Made by a program: the position numbers and the translations under genes. The notes under the pieces were generated by a model. The model saw only the letters and a program-made list of their open reading frames with translations. It did not search any database and had not been told where the DNA came from. A stretch of 64,000 bases of DNA. Origin: Citrus sinensis. Lineage: Eukaryota > Streptophyta > Magnoliopsida > Sapindales > Rutaceae. The stretch is taken from positions 23,293,501 through 23,357,500 of the forward strand of contig NC_068556.1 of the NCBI RefSeq assembly GCF_022201045.2, in the 5' to 3' direction. Shown here piece by piece: positions 38,226 through 50,259 of this stretch (the first letter of the stretch is position 1; every line of letters begins with the position of its first letter).

Positions 38226-39540
38226 TAAAATAAAGGTTTTATGATCTTCTTTTTCCCATTAATTTTGTCTCACTTGCTTGAGAAGTTGTCATGTTATTGC
38301 ATGCAATTAATCAACTAATAAGCAATTACAAATTCAAAAGATATCACATTAACAAGTTTCATTTTGTCAAATCTGGAAGTGTGGACTGTAGAGTAGGTGT
38401 TGCCACATAAGCCTAAGCATTTCGGAGCTTAAAGATAATTAATTAGTTGATTACAGTAAATTCGCCAAGCCCAAAATAAATTAATAAGGCGCCCTTAATC
38501 ATTTAGCTTTTCCTTCAACGCCTGTGTTTAATTGATTAGATCTCGTAAGTGTTAAAAAAATATAGCAAATTACATCACACCACTTGTCCATTAAATATTG
38601 TAAAATTGGATAATGAATATTGCTTATGATGATTTCGAATTAGAGATTAAATAAACCATGCAGTAACTTGTATAAAGAAACTAGGGACAATCGACAATCA
38701 AACTTGGAAATATCATTAACAAGCAGCACGTAGTCATTAACTAAATCATATGTTAGGAATTTAGATACATACAAAAACAGTTACCAAATTTAACGATATA
38801 TATTAAATAAAGGAGACGGATGGTAAAGATTTAAATACAGAACCAAATCTCCCGCCAACTTCATGTTTCTTCATCCATAAATGGTGGCCAAAAGGACCGA
38901 GAAAGTGTTTTTGGTTAATTCTTACTTAGTTCAAGAGAAATCCAGAATCATATTCAGAAATTCTCTAAACATAAATATTGATAAGAGCATCAAAATACCT
39001 TTTGCAAGTGCACATTCGTGTCCAGTTTGTGGAGATCTTTGAGAACAGCAATTGACATCGAAGGTTGCTGGGTAAATAAGAACAATTTACTGCTTGCTTC
39101 ATCTTGAATCATTTGAGGCCGAACCATCAAAAACCTTCAATGACGCCGTCTGTGAGAACCGAATATCATGATTTAGTTTACACCCTGCACTGCATGATTA
39201 TAGGAAAATTAGAATAAAAAAATTTAAGTACAAAAACTAAGAAATATATTTTTCTTGTAAATAAAAAATTAATAATAAGATTTTTTAAATTTATTTTTTA
39301 AAATTTTTTTGTTTGTGTATGTGTATGTATTATAATTCTCGCAATAAATTATCAAGGAAATAACCTATTTACCTCTCTTTTCATTTAAAGTTTTGATGCT
39401 AGTGTTTTGAATATAATGAAAACAATATGGAGTACGTGGTATATATTGATTTAAGTATAGTAGAAACACATAGTCTCTCAAAGCTAATCGTATCTTTATT
39501 ATAAAACAAATACAAAAACAACATTTGGAAAACAATACCA
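38226..39540. other. Intergenic region without recognised gene
   Basis: AT-rich, no exon chain or RNA gene seen. The right end (from about 39540) is the 3' flank of epoxide hydrolase copy D, matching 31637-31700 near copy B. Confidence 0.5.
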
Positions 39541-39621
39541 AAAGCACCCTAAATTATTTGATTTTTTGAACAATATTGAAATTACAAGCCAAAGCCACTA
39601 GCTTGGTTTATAATGAATAAT

Positions 39622-41130
39622 GTTGCATAAATTAGCAAGTGTATTAGTTGACATAAGTAATATAATGAAAAGTAAAGTATCGTTCTATAGAGATTGTATA
39701 TCATATTAGCTACCGAAATTATTCTAACCCTAATTTATTTGAATAACTAAATAAGGGAGTTTAGAATAAAAATAAAATAAAATAAAATAACTAAAAATTA
39801 AATAAAGATGCAAGCAATAATAGAAATCACCAAAAGATTAATCCTCCATTTATGATATTAAAATTATTACCCATGTTAACAGTGATCGAATTTCCCTAAT
39901 CTATTCAATATCTTTTCTCAAGTAATATTAAAAATACCCTTACATATTAACCCACTATATCTCTATGTGAATTAAAATATGCAAAAATTCATTAAGCTCT
40001 ATGGAAATTGTTCGATAAAACTGCACAAATCACGTTGGCACATCTCTATCTTTCGCATCCATTACACAAAGCAAAAATAGATAAATCTCTTCTCGGTCTC
40101 ATTATGTATCTTCAAATCATTCAAATATTGACAAAATATTTAAAAGCATTGAGAAGAATAATGAACACTCAATTATGGAATAATAAACTAAAAATAACAT
40201 AAATTTATAGAATTAAATTTTTATAGTTAGAGTACATCATAGCCTTAGTAAAATAAATTAGTTTATAGAAATATAAAGAGAATCTGTAAATATTATAAGG
40301 AACATTTACGTAAGATAATAAAGAAGAGGAAAAGAAAAACTCAAGAATTAATCTAGCTTTTGTCCGGATGTCTTGCGGCTACTTCTCCTTAATTCTCTTC
40401 GTGCGGCTGTTTTAGCTTTTCTCTAATTCCTTTTTCTTTTCTCCTGGACTTGTGCCTATTTCCGTCTCCAATTGGTGGCCTTTAATAAAGAAATCATGCT
40501 GGTCACCTCCTTTAGGATCAAGATCCTCTTCTGATCTGAGCTTCATCTGAGCAAATTATGTTAATATGATTGGTGGTTAATAAATTAAAAAGAAAAAATA
40601 GTTAAATTATAATCATATATTAACACTAAAATACAAGTGGCATAAGATCTATAAAAGATCATGAGTGCTCAGATCAGGAGAGTATCCTGATCCCTCCTTT
40701 AAGTCCAAGCTCATAAGGAATTTGAATTATTTAATTAACATCAAGATTCCGTTCTAAAGTTGTGCACATGCTTTCCATTTAAAGTAATGACAAAATATTT
40801 CCTTCCTTAATTAATCACAACATATGCTGAGCTTGCCATGTATGTTTATGTAAGTGGTCTCCACGAGCGTGCATGCATGCATAATGGTTAATTAAATTTT
40901 TCTTGATTTGTTTAAATTAAATTTCTTTGTTCCTTTTCCTTTCTGATTACTTCAAGTAGATTTTTTTATAAATATTTTGATTTAATTTCTCTCTAATCTT
41001 AAATTATACTTAAAATAATAAAATATAAAAATTACGATAAAAATTAACATAATAAAATATAATTTAATATAAAATTAAGTTAGAGAAATATTAAATTAAT
41101 ATATAAATTATTATCACATCAAATAAAAAA
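39622..41130. other. About 1.5-kb insertion splitting the 3' flank of epoxide hydrolase D
   Basis: The flank shared by copies A and B breaks off after TTTATAATGAAT (39621) and resumes at about 41130 (AAAAACTACAGCAAGCGGGC). The inserted DNA has no recognisable gene; it contains the 178-bp MITE at 40515-40692. Class and exact target duplication were not resolved. Confidence 0.6.
40515..40692. mobile_element. 178-bp MITE, Mutator-like, 9-bp target duplication
   Basis: Exact duplications CCTCCTTTA flank it (40506-40514 and 40693-40701). Inverted ends share GATCA(A/G)GAT(C/A)CTCT(T/C)CTG followed by ATCTGAGC. No coding content. Confidence 0.85.
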
Positions 41131-41222
41131 CTACAGCAAGCGGGCATAAGAACATCCCAGCAACTTCATTCAAATAAAAGGACACCCAAGCAGGAATATG
41201 CATGAAGATGCAAAGAGCTAAT

Positions 41223-42490
41223 CACACCGCAATGAAGAAGTCATAAATGTGCTTATTAATTCATCACCTTTTTCTTGATTAATGAAGTGCCCAACTCCTT
41301 CCATTATCGTTACTTCCTCCAACAATGGCACATCGCTTCTGAACTCACCTTTGTGTATGTATTCTTTCACCCCCTGGCATATGATAAACCAGGTCTAGGT
41401 CGTGTATAATGAAGTTGGCCGGAATTTCAAATTAACCCCCTGCCACGGTGCATGAAGTTCTTGGTTCCTGCAATGATAAAAAGGATATTTACTCTACATA
41501 CACACACAGAGGTTAAATCACAATAGTTAGTTCCGATTGGCAGTGTGGTGCTGTAAAAAGAAAATAAAAAGTTGATAGTATTTAACAAATATGTATGGTG
41601 AAATGTGCAATTTTATTTAATAGCTAATAATTTCTTATCACAATTGGAAGTTCACAAAATTAAAAAGTTGTATGTCAAATGTAGAGAGTGACCAGGAATA
41701 ACGGAGCATTACAGATTAATACTTTTGTAATAGTTGATTCCTTCAGTAAAGCATTCTTGTCAAATTTGGTGGTGAAATACTTAATATCTTCGTCAGACAA
41801 CCAACCGGGCAAAGCTATTATAGCATCTGGTGGATGCCCATATCCTTTGCCTTTAGGTAAGATAATTGGATCCGGAGTCCAGAGTGTAAAGAATTCCTTA
41901 ATAACTCAGTACTAATTTGCTCAAACTGTGCTTCAATCTCCCCAGGCTCCTACATACAATAATATAACATCATATCGAAGATTAATTAATTATAACAGAT
42001 GTCAACCCTATCATTTTAGAAATGGACATCCGAGTTACGTGGATTCCGCCTATGTAATAATCGTCGCCATAATAAGCCCCCAAAGCCTTAATCCAGTTGC
42101 TGTTGCTTACGGAAGTGTTAGGATTAAAGACGACACTCAAGTTGACTAAAGCTTTGATTCTGTTAGCTCTGAACGAACACAAGAAGCATGCCATGTACGT
42201 ACCCGAATCATGTCCCACAACAAACACCTTCTCATCATTGGGAGCCACGAGATCGATGAGTCCGATGAGGTCTCCAATCACGTGGAAGCACGTATAGCTG
42301 GTCATTTCAAGTAGCTCGTCCGTGTCACCGAACCCACGTAAGTCCGGAGCCACGGCTCTGTAGCTGAGCGAAGCCAATGCAATGGTCTGGTGGCACCGGG
42401 AGTACCGGAGCTCAGGAAAGCCGTAAAGGAAGAGAATTTCGGGACCTTGGCCTTTCTCTGCAACGTGCATGTTAATGCCATTCACCTTAA
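41223..42490 (-). pseudogene. Epoxide hydrolase copy D, broken
   Basis: All three exon regions are recognisable (about 42521-42048, 41952-41713 and 41469-41223). The start ATG is lost: the bases before KVNGINMHV no longer read MEGIQHRI. Key residues have changed: oxyanion HGFP is YGFP, and GHDWGA is GHDSGT. Exon 2 has a 4-bp deletion around 41902 that shifts the frame. Exon 3 has an extra C in a C-run near 41371 and a lost base near 41260. The exon 1 donor is CAC|GTAAC. This is the most decayed member of the cluster. Confidence 0.9.
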
Positions 42491-42588
42491 TAATTATGTT
42501 TTGTTTGCATTCCGTGTGTTAATCCAGTCCCTCAAAAGTTAAAACACTGCGTGCAACTGAATTGAATGTTCTGATTTCTGGTTATTGT

Positions 42589-42982
42589 TGTTAGTTCTTG
42601 CTGTATGAAAATATTAAAGTATAAAAGAAAGTCAGCAGAAAAATATATATTGAAAATATGAAAATGAAAATAAGGAACTTATTATTTCCTTTTCCAGAAC
42701 GGGAGCTTTACAAAGAAAGCTTTCTTTGTTTTTTAGCTTTTCATATACAAATTATAAATGAAGCAAACGGCCTATTTATAGTAAGTGTCCGCCGGTTCAT
42801 ACATGCTATAATCACTTCATGTTGCTCTTGCTAGTCAGTTAATATTGTGATGACTTTGTACGAATGCCTATGAAAGCCAAATGTCAAGCATTTGTCTTGC
42901 TACTTTTGCCAAGTAAAATTACCCCACACTGGCTCGGCTTCTGCTTTGCTGGATATGCATCACATTTAACAATTATTTAACA
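42589..42982. mobile_element. Solo LTR (394 bp) upstream of epoxide hydrolase D
   Basis: It begins TGTTAG and ends TTTAACA, short inverted ends usual for Copia LTRs. It is flanked by ATTGT (42584-42588) and ATCGT (42983-42987), a 5-bp duplication with one mismatch. Copy B reads uninterrupted here (GGTTATTATGTTGCTAATTA). A TATA-like CCTATTTATAG lies at 42772-42782. Confidence 0.75.
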
Positions 42983-43014
42983 ATCGTGTTACTTATTAGA
43001 ATTGGAGGGTAGAA

Positions 43015-43240
43015 ACCAATAAAGTGTTGGCTCAATTGGCAATGGAGTCTCCTTAAGTGACTTGATTGGGTTTGCTCTCCAGTTTGAGTCGCAGGGAAGT
43101 CGCTTTTGTTGGGAGAACCTGTGCCTCTTAGTTCGAGCGGGGACTTCTAGTCTGGGTTGTGGTACGGGCTTAAAGGTGTCTCCCACAGTTGGGGCCCTCC
43201 CCAGAATACCTCGTGGTCAAAAACCAAAAAAAAAAAAAAA
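43015..43240 (+). mobile_element. tRNA-derived SINE with 17-bp target duplication
   Basis: Exact duplications AGAATTGGAGGGTAGAA flank it (42998-43014 and 43241-43257). The head has a perfect pol III A box TGGCTCAATTGG (43028-43039) and a degenerate B box (AGTTTGAGTCGC, 43081-43092). The tail is A-rich (43225-43240). Copies A-C show one uninterrupted version of the target. It is not a tRNA gene: the body does not fold as one and it ends in poly(A). Confidence 0.93.
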
Positions 43241-43903
43241 AGAATTGGAGGGTAGAATAGAGAGGGAAAAATTAGGAATCAAAAGGGAGACTAGACAAGG
43301 GGATAATGGTTGGTAAAGATAAATAATTTTGGAAAAAAAAATTGGGTCCTCTTAGAGTACTGTTCCTTTTTCATTTATTTTTTTGCTATGTGAATACTTC
43401 AACAAATCACATGCATAAAATTGTATATCTTAGTAGTACCCGACCACGCAGATGTCATTGTGAGCTCCATAGCTCAATTCCTCCCAATGCACGATAACAC
43501 GCATCTGGTCACAATTACAAATATTAATACTTTCCTTATCTTTGTTAATGGTAATTTAGCTTACAAGTCTAAATCACGAAAGATATATCTTAGTGTCAGT
43601 TTCATATTCGTACTTATTTTTCCATTTTGTTTATCTAAACCCACATCCCTATAATTCTGTAACTATCCTACCCGGCCATATATTCATAGTAGTTAATTAA
43701 TAGATGAAAATGCAATTAAAATAAATAAACCGGTGAAAGTCTGAAAGATAATTAGTTTAACAACATAAATAAGTTACAAGCCAATGCCATTAGGAAACAA
43801 GTAGACAAAGCACAACCTCACATCTTAGCAGCCAATTAGTACAACACAGTCTTCACAAGCCGAAAAACATATCTAGATGTACATTCTGCTTTGTAAAAGT
43901 AAC

Positions 43904-43960
<57 letters not shown>
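43904..43960. repeat. (TA)n-(GA)n microsatellite 3' of epoxide hydrolase E
   Basis: About 26 bases of TA repeats followed by about 30 bases of GA repeats, ending 16 bp past the stop codon of copy E on the minus strand, so it would be in its 3' UTR. Confidence 0.9.
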
Positions 43961-43965
<5 letters not shown>

Positions 43966-43975
43966 CAAGAGCAAA

Positions 43976-46277
43976 TTAGAATTTCTGAAAGAAATTATAA
44001 ATGTGCTTGTTGACCTCATCAGGCTTTTCTTCATTGATGAAATGCCCAACTCCTTCCATTACAATTACCTCCTCCAACAATGGTACAGCTTTTTTGAACC
44101 CTCCTTTGTTTATGTAGTCCTTGGTCCCTGGAGCATTATAGGTCAAGTCAAGGTCCCCTACAATGAACTTAACTGGCACCTTTATTTGAGCCCCAGTCCA
44201 TGGTGCTAGAAGTTCCCAATTCCTGGAATGATAAGAAAGAAACAAGGGTGTAAATTATTATTGTGTAGACATTTCAAAATGCAAATTTGAAGTTAATCAT
44301 TAATATTGTATTGACGTAATTAATTAGCTTCACATTCACATTTTAAATAGGGTATGATAATTATAAGATGTCAAAAGATATTTCAAGTATATAATCATAC
44401 TAAAATTTAGCGCCCTCTTCTGTCAGCGTTATCAAGAGATAGAATTTTCTCAAGTTTTCTATCTTTTAGTAATTCAAGTATTGATTTTTGTCTTTTAACT
44501 TCTTTTAACATCATAAGTAACTTGGGTAGGCTAGTCTACTTGAGTTATATAGTCCATGCTCTCTTCAACGTCGAAGGCATGGGATTTTTGGACTTTTAAG
44601 CTCTAAAAATATTATGCCTTTATATTGAGTAGAGGTAAAAAACTATGTTATTTAGATCCATTCTTCGAACATTACTAGAGCAGTAAACATACCTTGATAT
44701 ATAAGATTTTGAGTTTTGAATGTTGGATTTTTTAATCTAACATTGTTAGATCTTTAATTCAACGTTGGACTTCTATGTGAATAATTATGTGTTGCGAATT
44801 GTCATATAAGGTTAAGTCTAATTAAAAGTGATCTAAAATGTTTTTGGTATTATAAGTTTTAATGTATCTAATAGGGTGTGTGCCTTTAATGTGTAGAGAC
44901 CCAATTGTATTCTAATTCTATGATAGGCATAATTAGGAATATCTAATAACAACAGAAAAAAGTTTTCTATATAAATGGTTACGGTCCCTAAGTTGCATGT
45001 ATCATTCTATTCTCTACTGATATCTCATCATCATAGATAGAGCAATGAGAAAACTAAAGGATTCTCTATGAGAATGTGTTGATCTGGAAGATCAACCACA
45101 CAACACTAAAGGGCAATTTAGCGTTACGGATTCATGTATGCTTTCATATAATTTTGTATTGATTTTTAGCGATACAATATGAATGTTCCTGGGTTATAGG
45201 TGATGACTTTTACCAAAAGAATTTCTTGTTCTAACATTGGAAAAAATTGCAAGATCCGCATTTGGGAAGCATTTGAGAATTGAGTCAAATAATAAGAGTG
45301 ACAATCGAGTTGAAAGGTAACATACAGTTCAATGTTTCTATAATAGTTGATGCCGCCGGTGAAGCCTGCCTTCTCATATTTGCTAGCGTAGTACTTAACA
45401 TCTTCTTCTGATAACCAAGAGGGCAAGTCAATTCGGGCATCTGGTGGATGCCCAAATCCTTTGCCTTTTGGCAAAAATAATGGACCTGGATTGCGGTACG
45501 TTAAAAATTCTTTGAGAACTGTCTCAGTACCCATCTGGGCAAACTCAGCCTCTATCTCTCCAGGCTCCTAAAATAACACCATAAATCAATTTGTCCATTA
45601 GCAGCTCTAAAAGTTCTAGAAATGCAATTAAGTAATGAGGTTTTGTGAAATCTTCTGAAATGTTAACTGGTAAAAGAATTGAAGTCGGTTAAATGTATTT
45701 ACTGATAAGTATATCTTCTGAAATAGCCAATTTTGTTTTTTTTTTTTTGGAAAAACCCACATATACTCACTTCAATTCAAATAGTAGATAAAAGAAAAAG
45801 AACCTGAAATCTGCAGATGTAATAATCATCACCATAAACAGCCTTGAAAACCTGAAGTGGCTTCATGTTAGGATTCCTAGGATTAAACACAACACTCAAA
45901 TTGACCAAAGCTTTGACTCTGTCGGGTCTAAACAGACACAAGTACCATGCTATCAGCGCACCCCAATCATGTCCCACAACAAACACCTTCTCCTGATCAG
46001 CAGCCACAGCGTCAAGAAGCGCGATGACGTCACCAACCAGGTGTAAACACGTGTAACTTGACACCTCAGCAGGCGCATCAGTGTCCCCGTACCCACGAAG
46101 GTCCGGGGCCACGGCGCGGTACCCGAGGGAAGCCAGGGCGGCGATCTGGTGGCGCCACGAGTACCATAATAAAGGAAAGCCGTGAATGAAGAGAATTAAC
46201 GGACCTTGGCCTTTCTCGGCTACGTGCATGTTGATGCCATTAACGTTCACTACTTTGTGTTGTATATCCTCCTCCAT
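43976..46277 (-). CDS. Soluble epoxide hydrolase, copy E
   Basis: Three exons, 46277-45804, 45567-45326 and 44222-43976, give 320 aa. The motifs are HGFPLLWYSWR, GHDWGALIAW, the lid NYYRN, GDLDLTYNAPG and GVGHFIN, all complete. It is the most diverged member in sequence (MEEDIQHKVVNVNG start; RGYGDTD instead of RGFGDTD), so it may be the oldest copy. Intron 2 is about 1.1 kb because of a solo LTR. The chosen ATG matches the other copies, but the frame stays open for 55 codons upstream to an ATG at 46442. That extension begins MVSCNFPGTFSACLLVFLL and would add a hydrophobic N-terminus if used. Confidence 0.92.
44721..45236 (+). mobile_element. Probable solo LTR (516 bp) in intron 2 of epoxide hydrolase E
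   Basis: It starts TGTTGGATTT and ends TTCTAACA, with flanks TTGAA and TTGGA (4/5). Inside are CTATATAAATGG (about 44968-44979) and ...GGAAGATCAACCACACAACA, typical of Copia LTR promoter and U5 regions. Its orientation is opposite to the host gene. No coding domain is present. Confidence 0.65.
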
Positions 46278-46464
46278 GCTACTACCAATGTTTTTTTCTT
46301 CCTTTTGCCGTGGTTTTTGTGTTGTTAAAAAGGGTAGAAATGAAGACGGTTGTAGTTTTGGGATCTGTTTGTTTACTGAGAAAGCGAGAAGGAAAACTAA
46401 CAAACATGCGCTAAATGTACCAGGAAAATTACACGAAACCATGATGGGGACTTATGTTCGATAA

Positions 46465-47960
46465 TAAAATGCTTGGCAGCTTTGTATTGGAGAAGTGGAG
46501 ACGACGAAAAGAGAATATAATTGTAAAAACTTTACGTGCTGGATAATGTTTCCTTTTTCTTCTTTCCACATATAATTTGACATTTATGGCATCAACGTGT
46601 TTCAGGAAAAGCTATGTTGTGGGGTCTATCATTTGCCTTTTTTTTATTATTTTTTTCTTTTTTTTAAATGACATTGTTACTATCTACCATATAATTATTA
46701 TCTAAATTCTAGATAAAAACATTTGAGTATTATTATCTATTCTAAAATTTTACCTTAAATTTTCATTTTCAATGGTGTAGTATTCATTTACTAGCTAATA
46801 AGATAATGTAATTAATTTATTAAAATTTATGAGAAATCGTGAATAATTAAAAGGAATGACCACACAACAGATGTTATATTATTTGAGATGTCTCTATCAT
46901 TACTCCACTTCCTTGTTCTTTTGCTTTGAATTGTCATTTGTGAGTGACAACCTATCAATCGGACAGCTAATTAATTAATGAGTTGAGTTTTTGACGCCTT
47001 TTTTTAAGAGTCCTTATAAAACGCCAATGGGTTTCTCGTCTATTACCACAATCCATGCACACAAGATACCAGTCCCAGTAATAATTTTATTTTCCTCTCA
47101 ACTAAAATTAGATAGAGATAAAATTATCTCCACAATAATAGAAAGAGCATACATATATATTTGGTATTATTTGAGAGTCAAAATTTTGGGTGTGCGATAT
47201 TAAAATCAATAGAATTCTAATTATAATATATCAGTGTATTAAAAAAAATTCTTATAAAATCACTTGGTCATGTTTACGATTTTACCGTTAATAGAAATTA
47301 CAACAAAGCATAAACATTTACTAATTAGACATACACATTTTTTTAGTTAAATCCTTTTACGCCCTAAAACTATTCGTATTCCCCAAAAACAAAAGGATTT
47401 TTTCATGAGCTTTTCACACATTTATTTTTCACATCTTAAATTACATTTTAAATTTTTATTTTTATGATAAATTTAGAAGAGATTTTGGGCAATGGAGAAG
47501 AAACAACGCAACAGGCAGTATTCAAAAGTAAAAAAAAAAAAAAAAAGCCGAAACCAATAATCAAACCATCAATACCACAAGCACTAACTAGGAAAATAAA
47601 GCAAGACTCCGTACTTTCAGTAAAAACAAATAGAATACACAGCATCAGGCACTTTGAGAAGTTTAATACACAAAGCAAAAGTATCCAGTAGCCTTAAAAA
47701 TTGTGAATCAACATGCAGCCTGTAAAAGGGATTGGGAAGAGGAAAAAGTAAAAGAGACTGACAGGAGAATGAATCGACCTACTTTCAAATTAGCCCCAGA
47801 ACCTATCCTTATACTAACGATGATTTGCAAGACATGGAAAGATTGCGTTATTAGTTTTATTGATTTAGAATAGTTTATGGGATTTATTGAGAAAAATAAT
47901 GAAAACGGAGAAATATATTTGTAAGAGCAATTTTGAAATAATTGCGGTGTTTTAGATCTA
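46465..47960. other. Intergenic region upstream of the epoxide hydrolase cluster
   Basis: AT-rich, no gene recognised. It should include the promoter of copy E. A 75-codon plus-strand frame at 47464-47691 is Lys/Thr-rich low complexity around a poly(A) run. Confidence 0.5.
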
Positions 47961-47964
47961 GGCT

Positions 47965-48435
47965 TTGTTTGGTATAGTTTTTTAAGTAGAGTTTCTGTTA
48001 GTAGAGTTTTTATAAATAAAGTTTTTACCCAAAAAAATTTAATTGTTTGGTTATCAATAAGATCTTTATTAAAAAGGGAGCCCTTATATTACATTGAATG
48101 TACCATACATAATCTACAAGAACCACACAAATTGTGGGACCCACATAATTGTGTGGTTCTTGTTGGTTGTGTATGGTACATTCAATGTAACATAGTAAAA
48201 TCCTTATTAAAAATTTATGAAATTACTTTAATATGTATTTTTTTAAAGTTATGTTAGGAAAAGAATAAAATAAGATTGTAATTAAGTAGATGTATTTTAT
48301 ATATTTTAACAATTAAAAAAAACTTTTCAATCTCTACTCTCAAAAGCCTAAAATTTGAACTTTTGTCAGTAGAGGCAAAATAATTTATTTAACTTTCAAA
48401 TGCTCTATTAGAAAAATAACCAAATAACAATAAAA
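47965..48435. mobile_element. Harbinger-like MITE, interrupted by a second MITE
   Basis: The left end GGCTTTGTTTGGTATAG and the right end in reverse complement (TTGTTATTTGGTTATTTTTC) are similar, and both arms contain (C/G)TAGAG-type blocks (AAGTAGAGTTTCTGTTAGTA on the left, inverted near 48355-48385). The 128-bp insertion at 48076-48203 divides it. The target duplication is not certain. Confidence 0.5.
48076..48203. mobile_element. 128-bp MITE, Mutator-like, nested
   Basis: A near-perfect hairpin: TTACATTGAATGTACCATAC at the left and GTATGGTACATTCAATGTAA at the right, plus inner inverted AAGAACCACACAA / TTGTGTGGTTCTT. It is flanked by an exact 10-bp TTATTAAAAA (48066-48075 and 48204-48213). 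Confidence 0.85.
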
Positions 48436-48770
48436 ATTATGATAAAAGTTTATATGATTAAATAATCTCTTATGATCATTAAATAAGTCATACCAACAGT
48501 CAAATGACTTTTAAATTATTAAAATGGGTAATTTTAAGAATGGGGTGTTATAAGGACTTTTGATGGGTGTCAAAAGCTCAACTCTTAATTATTTTGGATT
48601 TACTTTTAAAATTAGGTTCGTTATAAGCCCAATTTTTTTTATGTGATTAATAACTTATTTGGATCTAGTCTTGGCAATATGTCGTGTTTAAATAATTTCA
48701 TTTTGTGTTAAATTACACTTATCCGAACTCACCTATTAGCTTATTGGGTCGAAAATTGAGAATTGAAACC

Positions 48771-48809
<39 letters not shown>

Positions 48810-50250
48810 GTTACTCAAACTAATCCATTTAACTACTCGAATTAATCCATTTAACCCATTATTTTTAGTATTATATCTTTAATTTTAAAAAATAGCATTT
48901 TGTAAAACAAAGCTCTTTAAGAATATAATATCAAGCTAAAGAAAATATTTAATTTTAGGCACTGATATCATTAATTAAAATCATAGGAGAAAGAAAAATA
49001 TAAAAAGAACATTGTGTTACATGAGAAGATGCAAATGTATAATGATTGCTACAAATTTTTTAAAATAAATACTTTACAAAAATACTATTTATTAAATTAT
49101 TAATATTAGATGTTAATGGATAATGGGTGAAATGGATTTTTTATCTTAAACCCGAACCCGGCCTCTTATAAAATGGGTTGACCCATTAAGAATCTGACCT
49201 AATAAATATGGACCCAACCATATTTGCATCATACTAATAGATCATATGAACTTTTGTCAAGCCTATTCGGATTCATTCGAGTCTAAATTTTAATTTAGAA
49301 AAAAATGAGACACAATATTAGCATCGAACTAGTACTCGGCTTTCTTAATGCCTAATGGTCTCGAAAACAAGCCACAAGCAAATTAGTGCTTAATTAATAA
49401 CCATGTGATTTTAAAAAAAAAAAAAAAATTTGGCAGATAACGGATATAGCTCGAAACAGAACTATTTCCCTCTCTCCTTGTGCTTGGTGAATCGCTTTTT
49501 TTTCTTCATTGGGTTTCCCTCGTATTTTGGTTCTTTTATACCGTACGTTGTCCCAGCCGGAGAGCAATTGTAATAGGAACAATCCAAGGTCCAGTGATTT
49601 TGTGTATTTTGTTTGGGCTAAGGCTCTTAGCGAGGTCTGTTTGGAGATTGTAAAAGGTATCAATGTAATCAGAAGTCTCAGTCTGGCGCTCTTAAGCCTC
49701 TCTGTTTCTTGTGTACTATATTACGGAAGGCCCAATTGGTAGTAATTATTTGAATAATTCAACTAAAGAGCTTTCATTTTGGGCGTAATCATAGAATTTT
49801 TTGATTTCTCTTTCAATTGGGTACGTGTACCATATACAAGAAAAAAATTAGGTAACATCTTTTGATTTTGAACCATAGCTAATTCAACTCACATAGGAAA
49901 AAAATTGGGTAACATCTTTTGATTTTGAACCATGGCTAATTCAACTCACATTTTGCGAAGTAGATGTTATTTTGTGAAGTAGATGCTACTAATGATTTTG
50001 ATTTCAAATTGCAATTCCCCAATCTGAAAAATAAAAGTACCATAAATTCATTACCCTAAATGTTCAAATTTTACAATAACAAAACTGTCATTGGCATTGC
50101 GTTTTCTGTACCTAAATATCGAAACCACGTTATAATCAGACCAACAACCATCAATATATTGTGATGTGATACAATTGTTATGGCTCCTTTTTCTTTCTTG
50201 TGGGAGATTTATGTGGGTGCCACAATTTTTTTTTTTTTTTTTTGCAAGAG
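48436..50250. other. AT-rich intergenic region with small repeats
   Basis: Contains an (ATT)n run at 48775-48809 and a 57-bp tandem duplication at 49841-49954. Bases 49440-49740 are less AT-rich and have open frames on both strands, but no family is recognisable. Confidence 0.5.
49841..49954. repeat. Tandem duplication, two units of 57 bp
   Basis: Both units run AAAAAAATT(A/G)GGTAACATC ... ACCAT(A/G)GCTAATTCAACTC. Two substitutions separate them, so the duplication is young. Confidence 0.9.
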
Positions 50251-50259
50251 GGTGCCATA

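Noticed and set aside
43015..43240. Possible tRNA gene from the A box
   Set aside because: B box is degenerate, no cloverleaf is apparent, and poly(A) plus a 17-bp duplication show a SINE.
49394..49742. Candidate small gene with frames on both strands
   Set aside because: No recognisable domain, no splice partner and no clear start context; left as unassigned intergenic sequence.
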